From assembly GCA_947167725.1 (NCBI GenBank), contig CAMVJF010000006.1:1-23091 (forward strand): a stretch of 23,091 nt of DNA. The letters run 5' to 3'. The position numbers and the translations under genes are program-made. The notes beneath the pieces were generated by a model. That model searched no databases and was not told the DNA's origin. It saw only the letters and a list, made by a program, of their open reading frames with translations. The stretch is from an uncultured Clostridia bacterium (GTDB taxonomy: Bacteria; Bacillota; Clostridia; Oscillospirales; Oscillospiraceae). This document shows positions 7,505 through 14,688 of the stretch, one piece after another (position 1 is the first letter of the stretch; every line of letters begins with the position of its first letter).

Positions 7505-8900
7505 TGGCCTTCACCTCTCCGGACGGGGAGTTGCAGAAGCTGTCTTCGCGTTTGTAGTCATAGCGGCACTGCTTGCGGAGCAGGATGTAGCGGTCGGTCC
7601 AGCCGCCGCCCTCGAGCTTGTAGCGCCAGCCGCCGGAGTTGGCCGGGTGGCCGCCGTCGGTGTTGACCATGGTCTCGGCCGGCAGCATCGAGCGGAGCTC
7701 CTCGACCTCCTGGGGCGTCACGTGGATCATCGTCTTTTTGCCGAGACGCACCAGCTTGAGGTTCTTCAGCCCGTAGAGCGGCGTGAGATCGTCGAGGTTC
7801 CAGTCGTTGCCGAGGTTGACGTACTCGAGCTTTTCGAGCTTGCTCAGCACGCTGATGTCGCTCACCGGCGTCGTGAACATTTCAAAGAAGGTGATCTCCG
7901 GGCAGGCCTCGAGCGGGCTGATGTCCGAGAGATTGGTCAGGGAAAGGATGACCGTCGTGAGCTTGGGCAGATAGCGGACGAACTCGATATTCGTCAGCTG
8001 CGTGTCGTGGCCGATGTCAAGATAGAGCACGTCGCGCAGATACTTGATGTTGTCGGCGTCGGAGTCGCGCAGGATGTCGAAGTGGATCAGCTCCGTGTCG
8101 GTCATGAAGGGCCAGCCGTTGAGATAGACGGTCCAGACGATATTCTTCTCCGGATACGCATCGCGCAGCGCGTCCATGGCCTCGTGGTCGCTGATGCCGC
8201 ACTCCTGCAGGCGCAGGAGCTTGAGCGAACGCAGATAGGGCAGCGCCGCGCGGAAGCTGTCGATGCACTCGTTGCCGAGCTTTTTGCGCGCATAGCGCAG
8301 CTCCTCGGTGTTCCAGTCCGCCGTGAGTCCGAAGAGCTCAAAGCGGCAGTTCAGATCCGCCTGCGGCGCGGCCGCGGCCAGCGCGTCGACGCTCTCGAAG
8401 GACAGGGTCGTGAGCCCCTCCCCGGCCGGGGCGAGCTCGACCTCTTTGAGTCCGGGAAGGATCGAAAGCGCGGCGGTGAGCGCCGGCACGTCCTCCTCCG
8501 CTGCAGCCGTGAGATCAAGACGCTCGACCGAGCAGTCGAGCTCCTCGCCGAGCACGCGGACCTTCCACGTCAGCTCGGCCTCCGGGAAAGCCGCCTCGAC
8601 GGCGCGGAGCTGAGGCAGCTCGGCCTCCGTCAGCCCCAGCGAGATCTCGCGGAGCGCGGGGAGCTTGCCGCTGAGGCCCATCAGATCCTCGAGCGTCACA
8701 TCTGTGCCGGAGAGGTCCAGTGTTTCGATCTCAACGGGGACGGTCATGCTTCCGAGCTGATATTCCGTCGGCGGCGCGGGCGTGGGCTCCGGCGTCGGCG
8801 CGACGATCTCCTCGGCCTTCTCGCCGCAGGCCGCGAGCAGCAGCACCGCCGCGAGCAGCAGCACGGCAAGGATAAGACTTCTGTGTTTCATGGTCCTCAT
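7497..8900 (-). CDS. Leucine-rich-repeat lipoprotein
   Basis: 467 aa. A lipoprotein signal with lipobox LLAAC puts the acylated cysteine at residue 25 (22 if translation begins at the second ATG, 8891). A short TPEPTPAPPTE linker follows. The N-terminal half holds degenerate leucine-rich segments (TLDLSGTDVTLEDLMGL, SLGLTEAELPQL); from about residue 285 to 405 the repeats are regular and internalin-like (YLDIGHDTQLTNIEFV, LTNLSDISPLEAC, TPVSDISVLSKLEKL, LDDLTPLYGLKNLKLV). It is therefore an extracellular, membrane-tethered binding protein, probably recognising a partner protein or glycan. Start 8900 overlaps the upstream stop as ATGA. The GGAGG site is only about 2 nt from that ATG, so start 8891 is also possible. 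Confidence 0.85.
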   Translation of the reverse strand: MRTMKHRSLILAVLLLAAVLLLAACGEKAEEIVAPTPEPTPAPPTEYQLGSMTVPVEIETLDLSGTDVTLEDLMGLSGKLPALREISLGLTEAELPQLRAVEAAFPEAELTWKVRVLGEELDCSVERLDLTAAAEEDVPALTAALSILPGLKEVELAPAGEGLTTLSFESVDALAAAAPQADLNCRFELFGLTADWNTEELRYARKKLGNECIDSFRAALPYLRSLKLLRLQECGISDHEAMDALRDAYPEKNIVWTVYLNGWPFMTDTELIHFDILRDSDADNIKYLRDVLYLDIGHDTQLTNIEFVRYLPKLTTVILSLTNLSDISPLEACPEITFFEMFTTPVSDISVLSKLEKLEYVNLGNDWNLDDLTPLYGLKNLKLVRLGKKTMIHVTPQEVEELRSMLPAETMVNTDGGHPANSGGWRYKLEGGGWTDRYILLRKQCRYDYKREDSFCNSPSGEVKANG

Positions 8901-9088
8901 TTCCTCCTCTGATAAGCGATCAGGATCACCGACTCGATGATCACCAGGATCAGAAAAACCAAAAACGGGATCTTAAAGACGTCGCGGGTCAGGAAGTTCA
9001 TCGCCGAGTTGACGCGGTCGAGCACCCAGAGCACGAGGAAGATCACGGCGACGTCCAGACAGATATGGGGAAGCAGTCGATTGAACAT
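8897..9088 (-). CDS. Small two-helix membrane protein
   Basis: 63 aa, not recognised. Two hydrophobic segments, about residues 10-26 and 40-58, are joined by a short loop (NFLTRDVFK) and followed by a basic end (QRRK), so both termini are probably in the cytoplasm. It begins 5 nt after the glycosidase stop and its stop overlaps the LRR lipoprotein start as ATGA, which argues strongly that it is a real, translationally coupled gene although very short. A role as an accessory or assembly subunit for its operon neighbours is inference only. Confidence 0.75.
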   Translation of the reverse strand: MFNRLLPHICLDVAVIFLVLWVLDRVNSAMNFLTRDVFKIPFLVFLILVIIESVILIAYQRRK

Positions 9089-9093
9089 TTCTC

Positions 9094-10197
9094 TCAGCCC
9101 TCGCTTTCCGTCGGCTCGTCGACAATGCAGATCATATCGGAAATGGCGCGGTTATAGTTATAGCTCGCGAGCTTGCCCTGCCAGACGATGCCCGCGCTTT
9201 GTCCGCCGTCGAGGTTGTAGGCGCTCGTGCAGCCCAGCGACTCGAAGAGCTGGGCGAGCTGCGCCATCTCCATGCCGCGCGACTCGGCGATGCGGCCGTC
9301 GACCTCGACGAAGCAGTAGTGCCCCGGCTCGAAGTAGCCGATCGCGCTGCGCGGATTGCGGCGGAGGACAACGCTGTTGAACTTCGTCTTGGCATGGCCC
9401 TCGTCGTCGAGCAGCTCGGGCCCGAAGCTCCATACCTGGTAGGGCTGGGACGCCTTGAGATTCTCCACGTCCAGCTCCGCGTTCGTCATCGTGACCATCG
9501 ACCCGTCGGAGAGCAGCACGCACACGTCCTGGAAAGTCGACCAGCGATAGCCCGTGCCGTTGCGGACGACGACGCCGGAGTTGCCGAAGTAGTGGTCGCC
9601 CGAGAGCGCGACGACCGCGTTCTCGCCGTTCGCGATCTCCTCCATGTTCTCGATGCCGGCGTTGAAATCGCCGCGGCCGAAGGCCGTGGTCAGATAGCGC
9701 AGGTCACTGATATAGACATCGGCGATGAAATAAATGACGCCGTCCTCGCTGAAGCGTTGGAACGTGGCGTTCACGTTGGCGCTCTGATAGCTGTCCTCGG
9801 TCCGGATGACCTCGCCGTCGGTGAACTTGTCGGCGAACTTCTCGCCCCACATGCCGGAATAGACGCGCGTCGGCGTCGGCTCGGGCGTCGGCTCGGAAAG
9901 CGCGGTCTGGTCCGGCTGCGTCTCCGGCGGCTGCTCCTGCGCGGGCGTCGGCTGCGGCGCAAGCGTGACGAGCACGACCGGCTCGCTGTCCTCTCCTCGC
10001 ATGACGCCCCAGTAGAACAGCACGTGGTGGAACAGCGCGAACACGATCAGTCCCGCGCAGATCGCCAGCAGGTCGAGCAGGATCATCTTGCCGACGGGCA
10101 TCCGTTTCTTTCTTTTTTTCTTTTTCTTTTTGGCTTTGACGCTCTCCCGGCGTTCGCCGTAGACGTCCTCGGCGTATTCGTTATACTCCGTGCTCAT
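9094..10197 (-). CDS. Phosphodiester glycosidase family protein (NAGPA domain), first copy in the operon
   Basis: 367 aa. A cytoplasmic N-terminus of about 35 residues with a run of lysine/arginine (KKKKKKRKKR), one membrane helix at about 37-62, a Pro/Thr/Glu-rich spacer (about 80-110), then the catalytic-type domain. Family features include VALSGDHYFGNSGVVVRNG, RNPRSAIGYF and the signature YNLDGGQSAGIVWQG with N328-G332. It is in the same family as the protein at 6437-7504 but clearly diverged, so the two may act on different bonds. It starts 7 nt after the CotH stop, with GGA and GAGA upstream. It should act on the outer face of the membrane; the substrate is not known. Confidence 0.87.
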   Translation of the reverse strand: MSTEYNEYAEDVYGERRESVKAKKKKKKRKKRMPVGKMILLDLLAICAGLIVFALFHHVLFYWGVMRGEDSEPVVLVTLAPQPTPAQEQPPETQPDQTALSEPTPEPTPTRVYSGMWGEKFADKFTDGEVIRTEDSYQSANVNATFQRFSEDGVIYFIADVYISDLRYLTTAFGRGDFNAGIENMEEIANGENAVVALSGDHYFGNSGVVVRNGTGYRWSTFQDVCVLLSDGSMVTMTNAELDVENLKASQPYQVWSFGPELLDDEGHAKTKFNSVVLRRNPRSAIGYFEPGHYCFVEVDGRIAESRGMEMAQLAQLFESLGCTSAYNLDGGQSAGIVWQGKLASYNYNRAISDMICIVDEPTESEG

Positions 10198-10204
10198 TTC
10201 TCAC

Positions 10205-12667
10205 TTATCCTTTCGGCGGGAACAGCTCGGCCATCGTCTCGTCGCTGGCGCCGGAGAAGGCCTTGACGTAGCTGAGATAGCTGTCGTCGCGCTTCTGTCC
10301 GAAAACGCTGCGCTGCCACTTCACGGTGTTCTCGTAGACCGACTTGCTCTCGCGCCAGCGGCTGAGGTTGCGGTCCATCTCCGGGGCGAGCTCCTCGACC
10401 ATGCGGTCGAAGACCTCGACGAGCAGCTCATGGTGCAGACCGTTGGCATACATGCCCGCGGCGGTCTCCAGAAAGACCTGCTTGAACTCCGGGCTCCGCA
10501 TGAGGTTGAAGAGCATGTTGCCGATCTGCGAGGGCTTGTGGCCCTTGCCGAGCGCCTCGTAGATCGAGGCGTCGGTGTTCGTCATCGAGCGGTCGAGATC
10601 GAAGAACATCGATCGCCACTTGCCGTCCGGCTGGTTGCCGATCGCGTAGCGGACGTTGCCCATCGGGTCGATGTTGTTGAAATAGGTCTCCAGCAGGATC
10701 CACTGGGCGAAGGAGGTCATGTCCATCCGGTCGGCCACGTATTTGTAGTTCTCCGGATCGGTCATGTCGCGGTTCGTGGCGAAGTTGACCAGATTGTAGA
10801 GGTCCTTGTGATACTTCGCCTGCACGGGCGCGCGGCTGATGCGCACCAGATCCTCGTCCGAGCCGGTGTGGCTCGCGACGTACTTGCGCGAATAGGCCTC
10901 GCGCAGCGTGTAGATGCCCCAGTAGCTGCCGTTGACGTACAGGATGCAGAAGCGCGAGTCGAGCGTGAAGGGATCCTCCACAGCCACGCGGTCGGCCACC
11001 TCGGCCGAGAGCGGCTCGCGGTAGGTGATCATGCCGACGGAGTCGCCGCCGCGCAGGTTCAGCGAGTGGAACTCGGTGATGCCCTGGCCGAAGAGGTCAA
11101 AGTTGATGTCTCCGCCGTAGCGGTCGCGGAAGACGACCTTGAAGCTCTTCTTGGCCCAGGCCTTGCGCGAGGCCGCGCCGTGCAGCGTGATCATGCAGTC
11201 GGAGGCAAAGCTGCCGTCTGGGCCGTAATACTCCGTATGGGAGTCGTATTCGTTTTTGTTCAGTCCGGTGTAGAGGATGCGCAGATCGTCCGGGTCGAGG
11301 GCCACGCAGACGACCGGCAGCGTGTGGTTCTCGTCAAGCAGGTATGTATAGGTCGCGATCTCGCTGCGCAGCTTTCCCTCTGCGACGCTGATCGCGCGGA
11401 TCTGCGTCGTTTTCGTAAGGTGGATCGGCCCCTTGTAGACCGCCGAGGAGCTCGAGGGATTCGAGCCGTCGGTCGTGTAGTAGATCGTGCCCTCGCCGGA
11501 GAGCTCGACGTCCAGCTCCCTGATCCCGTCATAGATGCCGGGCTCGGTCACGCTGAGCGGCCGCATGGCGGCGAAGCGCGCGCCGCGCGCGTTGGCGGTG
11601 CCGGGCGTGCGCTTGGAGAAGAGGAAGAAGCCGCCGTCGTCGTCGCGGCGCCCCTTGGAGCAGTTCAGCGGGATGTTGTGCAGGCTCACATAGTCTGATA
11701 GCGTTCCGTCCGTGTGGTAGAGATAGAGCTCGTCCCCGGCGGAATCCAGCTTGAAGGGCGTGTGGACGAAGGAGTAGCCGGAGACCTCGCCGCAGTAGAA
11801 GACAAAGAGTTCGCCGGGCTCGAGCTTCTGGGACGGGAAGCGGAATTTCGTCGGCTCTCCGGCCTTGTCGGAGACATAGTACTCGCCGAGGTCGATCACC
11901 GCGTTCGAGGCGTTTCGCAGCTCGACCCAATCGAAGGAATCGCCGCCGTGGGGGTTGAAGTCGTCGTTGTAGGTCACGGCCTCGTTGATCACAAGCGCGC
12001 CGTGACGGTCGTTCTCCCGCTCGAAGGCCTCATAGCCCTCTTCCGTGTTGGGATAGCCGGGCGTAGGGAAGCCGCTCTCGCGCGTCTCGCCGCCGTCAAA
12101 GCAGAGTGAGCGGTCGTCGCCGCAGCTCTCGTATTCGACCGTCCAGATCAGCTCGCCGGACGGGGAGGCAAGGCTGATCGTGTCGCCCTTGCTCGAAAGG
12201 GCGAAGTTCGTGTGCAGCTCGCCCTCGCGGCGGTCCTTGCCGGAGGCAAAGATCAGGGCGTACTCGCCGCTGCCGATCGTCAGCTCGCCGAGCTGCCATT
12301 TGCAGGGATCGCCTGCCTTGTCGGAGAGGTAGCAGCCGCTCAGGTCCGCGCTCTCCGGCCCCGGGTTATAGAGCTCCAGCCAGTCGCAGAAATTTCCGTC
12401 TGCGTCGGGCACGGTCGCCTTGTTGGCGGCCTGCAGCTCGCTGAGCACGACTTCCGTGCGGAAGGGCTCGCCCGCGGGCTCGCTCGCAGGCTCGTTCGCC
12501 GCGGCCGGGGCGGGCGCGTCCTGCGCTTCGCTCACGGCGGGGGTGGGATCGGCCGGACGGCGCAGCAACTCCGCGACCGGGCTGCAGCCGCTCAGCGCCA
12601 TCGCGCAGAGCAGGGCGAGCGCGATGAGCGCACGGGAAGAGACGTGTGGAAAACGTCTTTGAGACAT
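10205..12667 (-). CDS. CotH kinase family lipoprotein with two lamin-tail domains
   Basis: 820 aa. Lipoprotein signal with lipobox LSGC, cysteine 28, then a Pro/Ala/Glu linker. Domains in order: lamin-tail domain (LTD) from about 71 (LSELQAANKATVPDADG, CDWLELYNPG), a second LTD from about 224 (INEAVTYND, FDWVELRNAS), a chitobiase/beta-hexosaminidase C-terminal-type beta domain at about 385-450 (YYTTDGSNPSSSS), and the CotH domain from about 446 (ENHTLPVVCVAL, LHGAASRKAWAKKSFKV, YVNGSYWGIYTLREAYS, FFDLDRSM with D690 and D692 as the likely metal-binding acids). CotH of Bacillus phosphorylates spore coat proteins; exported relatives occur in clostridial cell-surface systems. Here it would sit outside on the membrane, which raises the question of its phosphate donor. 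SD AAGGAG lies 9 nt upstream. It is the first gene of the operon and a paralogue of 19584-22040. Confidence 0.92.
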   Translation of the reverse strand: MSQRRFPHVSSRALIALALLCAMALSGCSPVAELLRRPADPTPAVSEAQDAPAPAAANEPASEPAGEPFRTEVVLSELQAANKATVPDADGNFCDWLELYNPGPESADLSGCYLSDKAGDPCKWQLGELTIGSGEYALIFASGKDRREGELHTNFALSSKGDTISLASPSGELIWTVEYESCGDDRSLCFDGGETRESGFPTPGYPNTEEGYEAFERENDRHGALVINEAVTYNDDFNPHGGDSFDWVELRNASNAVIDLGEYYVSDKAGEPTKFRFPSQKLEPGELFVFYCGEVSGYSFVHTPFKLDSAGDELYLYHTDGTLSDYVSLHNIPLNCSKGRRDDDGGFFLFSKRTPGTANARGARFAAMRPLSVTEPGIYDGIRELDVELSGEGTIYYTTDGSNPSSSSAVYKGPIHLTKTTQIRAISVAEGKLRSEIATYTYLLDENHTLPVVCVALDPDDLRILYTGLNKNEYDSHTEYYGPDGSFASDCMITLHGAASRKAWAKKSFKVVFRDRYGGDINFDLFGQGITEFHSLNLRGGDSVGMITYREPLSAEVADRVAVEDPFTLDSRFCILYVNGSYWGIYTLREAYSRKYVASHTGSDEDLVRISRAPVQAKYHKDLYNLVNFATNRDMTDPENYKYVADRMDMTSFAQWILLETYFNNIDPMGNVRYAIGNQPDGKWRSMFFDLDRSMTNTDASIYEALGKGHKPSQIGNMLFNLMRSPEFKQVFLETAAGMYANGLHHELLVEVFDRMVEELAPEMDRNLSRWRESKSVYENTVKWQRSVFGQKRDDSYLSYVKAFSGASDETMAELFPPKG

Positions 12668-12676
12668 GGTGATGAT

Positions 12677-12703
12677 CTCCTTGAAACGTGCAATCTTTCA
12701 AAG
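12677..12703 (-). promoter_or_regulatory. Leader hairpin overlapping the CotH ribosome site
   Basis: On the minus strand CTTTGAAA (12703-12696) can pair with TTTCAAGG (12686-12679) across a 9-nt loop, with one G-U pair. The 3' arm includes the AAGG of the AAGGAG ribosome site (12682-12677). It could dampen translation initiation of the operon's first gene. The stem is AT-rich and short, so the effect may be weak. Confidence 0.35.
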
Positions 12704-12730
12704 CGCACAAGGCGCATAGTGATTCATGTT

Positions 12731-12759
12731 AGTTTACCATTTTCGCTTTGTCCTGTCAA
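12731..12759 (-). promoter_or_regulatory. Near-consensus promoter of the six-gene envelope operon
   Basis: On the minus strand a perfect TTGACA (12759-12754), a 17-nt spacer, and TAAACT (12736-12731). The start would be near 12724, giving a leader of about 57 nt before the CotH lipoprotein. No other promoter-like sequence was noticed within the operon, consistent with one transcript of about 7.7 kb. Confidence 0.75.
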
Positions 12760-12825
12760 GGTTTCGGCCCCCCTGCGGCGTCTCTCTGGCGCGCGGCGCG
12801 CCCCCTGTTTTCAGACCGTTTCGTC

Positions 12826-12868
12826 TCTCCCGCAGCCGTTTCAAAGCCTTTTCGCGGCGTGCGGGAGA
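12826..12868. repeat. Imperfect inverted repeat (stem-loop)
   Basis: TCTCCCGCA (12826-12834) is complementary to TGCGGGAGA (12860-12868), continued inward by GCCG/CGGC (12835-12838, 12855-12858) with one bulged base and a 16-nt loop. There is no T-tract on either strand, so it is not a standard terminator. It could be a structured RNA element or a protein site. Confidence 0.35.
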
Positions 12869-12922
12869 AAAGACCCGCTCCGGCGCCGTTATTTTACACT
12901 TTTGAAATAGAATCTCCCTTAT

Positions 12923-12951
12923 TTGCGAAACAATTGTCTGTTATCTTATAA
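12923..12951 (+). promoter_or_regulatory. Predicted promoter of a candidate small RNA
   Basis: TTGCGA (12923-12928), a 17-nt spacer, and TTATAA (12946-12951) in an AT-rich island. The predicted start is near 12958. No protein gene follows on this strand before the terminator at 13006-13051. Confidence 0.45.
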
Positions 12952-12957
12952 GCGTAA

Positions 12958-13051
12958 AGAGCAAAGAATCTTTTTCATTTTTCTCCTTTTTCCTCTCATT
13001 GATACAAGATCAAAACGGAGCGGCGTCCCCGCTTCGTTTTGATCTTTTTTT
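12958..13051 (+). ncRNA. Candidate small RNA with pyrimidine-rich region
   Basis: A promoter-like pair and a strong terminator bracket about 94 nt with no open frame of note. The 5' part contains an almost pure pyrimidine tract (12970-12997, one A) including TTCTCC and CCTCTC, which could pair with Shine-Dalgarno sequences; the 3' part is the terminator hairpin. This layout is that of trans-acting small RNAs in Bacillota. An alternative is that the terminator serves as a transcriptional insulator and no RNA of note is made. Confidence 0.4.
13006..13051 (+). terminator. Strong rho-independent terminator of the candidate small RNA
   Basis: AAGATCAAAACG (13006-13017) pairs with CGTTTTGATCTT (13035-13046), extended inward by GAGCGG with CCGCTT including G-U pairs, for about 18 bp and a 5-nt loop. 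Seven T follow from 13045. No T-tract exists on the opposite strand. Confidence 0.8.
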
Positions 13052-13070
13052 GCCGTCTTTTCAAACGGAA

Positions 13071-13099
13071 ACGGGGGATCCGCCGAGCGGATCCCCCGT
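13071..13099 (-). terminator. Terminator of the permease gene
   Basis: A perfect 13-bp inverted repeat, ACGGGGGATCCGC (13071-13083) and GCGGATCCCCCGT (13087-13099), loop 3 nt. On the minus strand it is followed by TTTCCGTTT, a weak T-tract. It lies 21 nt after the permease stop. Confidence 0.65.
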
Positions 13100-13119
13100 G
13101 ATGTGTGGAAGCAGAGCTG

Positions 13120-14562
13120 TTATTTTGCTTTCTTCTTGCCGCTGTTCTTGAACAGGGCGCCGACGCCGAGGACGGCGGCGAGGAAAATGAGGTAGCCGAA
13201 GACCTGCTGATAGCCCTTGCCGACCCAGCAGCAGTAGCACATGAACAGGCAGCAGAGCACGCCGAGCGCCGGGAGCACGAAGCGCTTGAAGAAGCCGAAC
13301 TCCTTGCACTTGAACATGATCGCGACGAACATCGGGATGTACATGGCGTAGAGGTTGATGATCGAGATCTCGTCAGGCTCCCAGGCCAGCCACGCGCAGT
13401 TGTGCAGCCCGCCCATGAAGTCCGGGCCGTACATCCAGAGGATCGCGGTCCAGGCGTACCAGAAGCCGCCCATCATCATGCCGATGACGGAGGACTTGAT
13501 GACGAAATTGTTCTGGCGGTCAACGTCGCCGTAGAACTCGGGCCGGGGGCCGAGCTTGCGCGCGCTCAGCGCGTACATGCCGCGGCAGGAGCCCATGATC
13601 AGGCCGTTCATAACGCCGAGGCAGCCGATGGTGATGAAGGCGTATACGATCGTGCCGATCACGTTGCCAAAGACCTTGGAGAAGGCGATGCGCGGCAGCG
13701 CCTCGCCGAGGGGCCAGGTGCCGATGATCGTACCGACGTCGCCCACGCAGCTCATCGCGAAGATGTACAGGCAGTAGAGCACGGTGCAGAAAAGCGCGCC
13801 GAGGATCAGCGCGATGGGCAGGTTGCGCTTGGCGTCCTTCAGCTCGGCGTTGATGGAGGTGGCGATGATCCAGCCCTCATAGGCGAAGGCAAAGGAGGCC
13901 ACGCCCGAGAACACGCCCGAAAAGGCGCTCTTGCCCGCAGTGGCCGCGGCGTACTCGGCGCTGTTGACGTAGTCGAGAACATTGGCGGTCGCGCCGGTGG
14001 AGAGGCCGACGATGATGCCGACGACGGCCATGAGGATCAGCGGGACGAGCTTGATGACCGTCATGCTGACCTGCAGCTTGCCGGCGAGCTTCGGGCTGAG
14101 CATGTTGATGCCGTAGCCGATCATCAGGAAGCCCGCGCCGAGACCCAGCGCCTCGGAGCTGACCGTGCCGCTGTTGAAGAAGTCCATGGCCGGGATGCCG
14201 CAGAGCTCGCAGAAGAACACGGCCGAGAAGAAGGCCAGCATCGCCGCGAGGCAGGGATAGTAGATCGTCGTCATAAACCAGCCGACGTAGTAGGCGTAGT
14301 TCTCGCCCAGCGCGACCTCGGCGTAGTCGACGACGCCGTTGACCTTCTCAAACTTGGAGCCGAGCTCGGCAAACACAAGCGAGCAGATGATGCAGATAAG
14401 ACCGACAAGCGCCACGACCAGCACGCCCTGCAGCATGTTGCCGCCGGTGAGTGCGAGGACCTTGCCGCCCTTGATGAAAACGCCGGAGCCGATGACGATG
14501 CCGATGACCATCGAGATCGCGGTCGGCAGACCGTAGCGTTTTTCCATCGAGTTATTGCCCAA
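13120..14562 (-). CDS. APC-family amino acid permease
   Basis: 480 aa, about 12 membrane helices. The N-terminal helix with MVIGIVIGSGVF (the unwound GSG motif that binds the substrate's carboxylate in APC transporters) identifies the amino acid-polyamine-organocation superfamily; FAYEGWIIATSINAELKD in the middle is typical of the LAT/SteT-like branch. It probably imports or exchanges amino acids; the specificity cannot be read. Start: TTG at 14562 has AGAGGG about 10 nt upstream; ATG at 14547 (MEKRYGLP) fits the family N-terminus but has no clear ribosome site, so either is possible. It stands as a single-gene unit with its own promoter (14598-14625) and terminator (13071-13099). Confidence 0.88.
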   Translation of the reverse strand: MGNNSMEKRYGLPTAISMVIGIVIGSGVFIKGGKVLALTGGNMLQGVLVVALVGLICIICSLVFAELGSKFEKVNGVVDYAEVALGENYAYYVGWFMTTIYYPCLAAMLAFFSAVFFCELCGIPAMDFFNSGTVSSEALGLGAGFLMIGYGINMLSPKLAGKLQVSMTVIKLVPLILMAVVGIIVGLSTGATANVLDYVNSAEYAAATAGKSAFSGVFSGVASFAFAYEGWIIATSINAELKDAKRNLPIALILGALFCTVLYCLYIFAMSCVGDVGTIIGTWPLGEALPRIAFSKVFGNVIGTIVYAFITIGCLGVMNGLIMGSCRGMYALSARKLGPRPEFYGDVDRQNNFVIKSSVIGMMMGGFWYAWTAILWMYGPDFMGGLHNCAWLAWEPDEISIINLYAMYIPMFVAIMFKCKEFGFFKRFVLPALGVLCCLFMCYCCWVGKGYQQVFGYLIFLAAVLGVGALFKNSGKKKAK

Positions 14563-14597
14563 AGCAAAACACCCTCTTTTCCGTTAATGTATGTTCC

Positions 14598-14625
14598 ATC
14601 ATAGCAGATTCTCCCGACAAGTCAA
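14598..14625 (-). promoter_or_regulatory. Permease promoter with extended -10
   Basis: On the minus strand TTGACT (14625-14620), a 16-nt spacer ending TGC, and TATGAT (14603-14598), so an extended -10 (TGnTATGAT). The -35 abuts the T-tract of the preceding kinase terminator, so the two signals are packed end to end. Confidence 0.7.
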
Positions 14626-14626
14626 G

Positions 14627-14668
14627 AAAAAAACGCCCGGAAGAGACGATAATTTGATCTTCCGGGCG
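14627..14668 (-). terminator. Terminator of the two-component operon
   Basis: On the minus strand CGCCCGGAAGA (14668-14658) pairs with TCTTCCGGGCG (14644-14634), a perfect 11-bp stem with a 13-nt loop, followed by seven T (14633-14627). It lies about 20 nt after the kinase stop. Confidence 0.85.
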
Positions 14669-14688
14669 CTTTTTCTGTTTTCCGTTTA

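Larger units (their letters stand above)
12668..13119. other. 452-nt non-coding gap between CotH operon and permease
   Basis: No convincing protein gene. From left to right it holds the CotH leader and promoter (12677-12759), a GC-rich stretch with an imperfect stem-loop (12826-12868), an AT-rich stretch with a + strand promoter and candidate small RNA ending in a terminator (12923-13051), and the minus-strand permease terminator (13071-13099). A 10-codon open frame on the minus strand (12978-12946) with an AAGGAG site is too short to call. Confidence 0.6.

Noticed and set aside
12748..12951. 67-codon + frame in the gap upstream of the CotH operon
   Set aside because: No ribosome site, no hydrophobic or domain pattern, and it spans the stem-loop and the small RNA promoter.
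12946..12978. 10-codon minus-strand gene MKKILCSLRL with AAGGAG 4 nt upstream
   Set aside because: Too short and without a promoter I can assign; the CotH promoter lies downstream of it, so it cannot be that operon's leader peptide. Kept only as an alternative reading of the candidate small RNA region.
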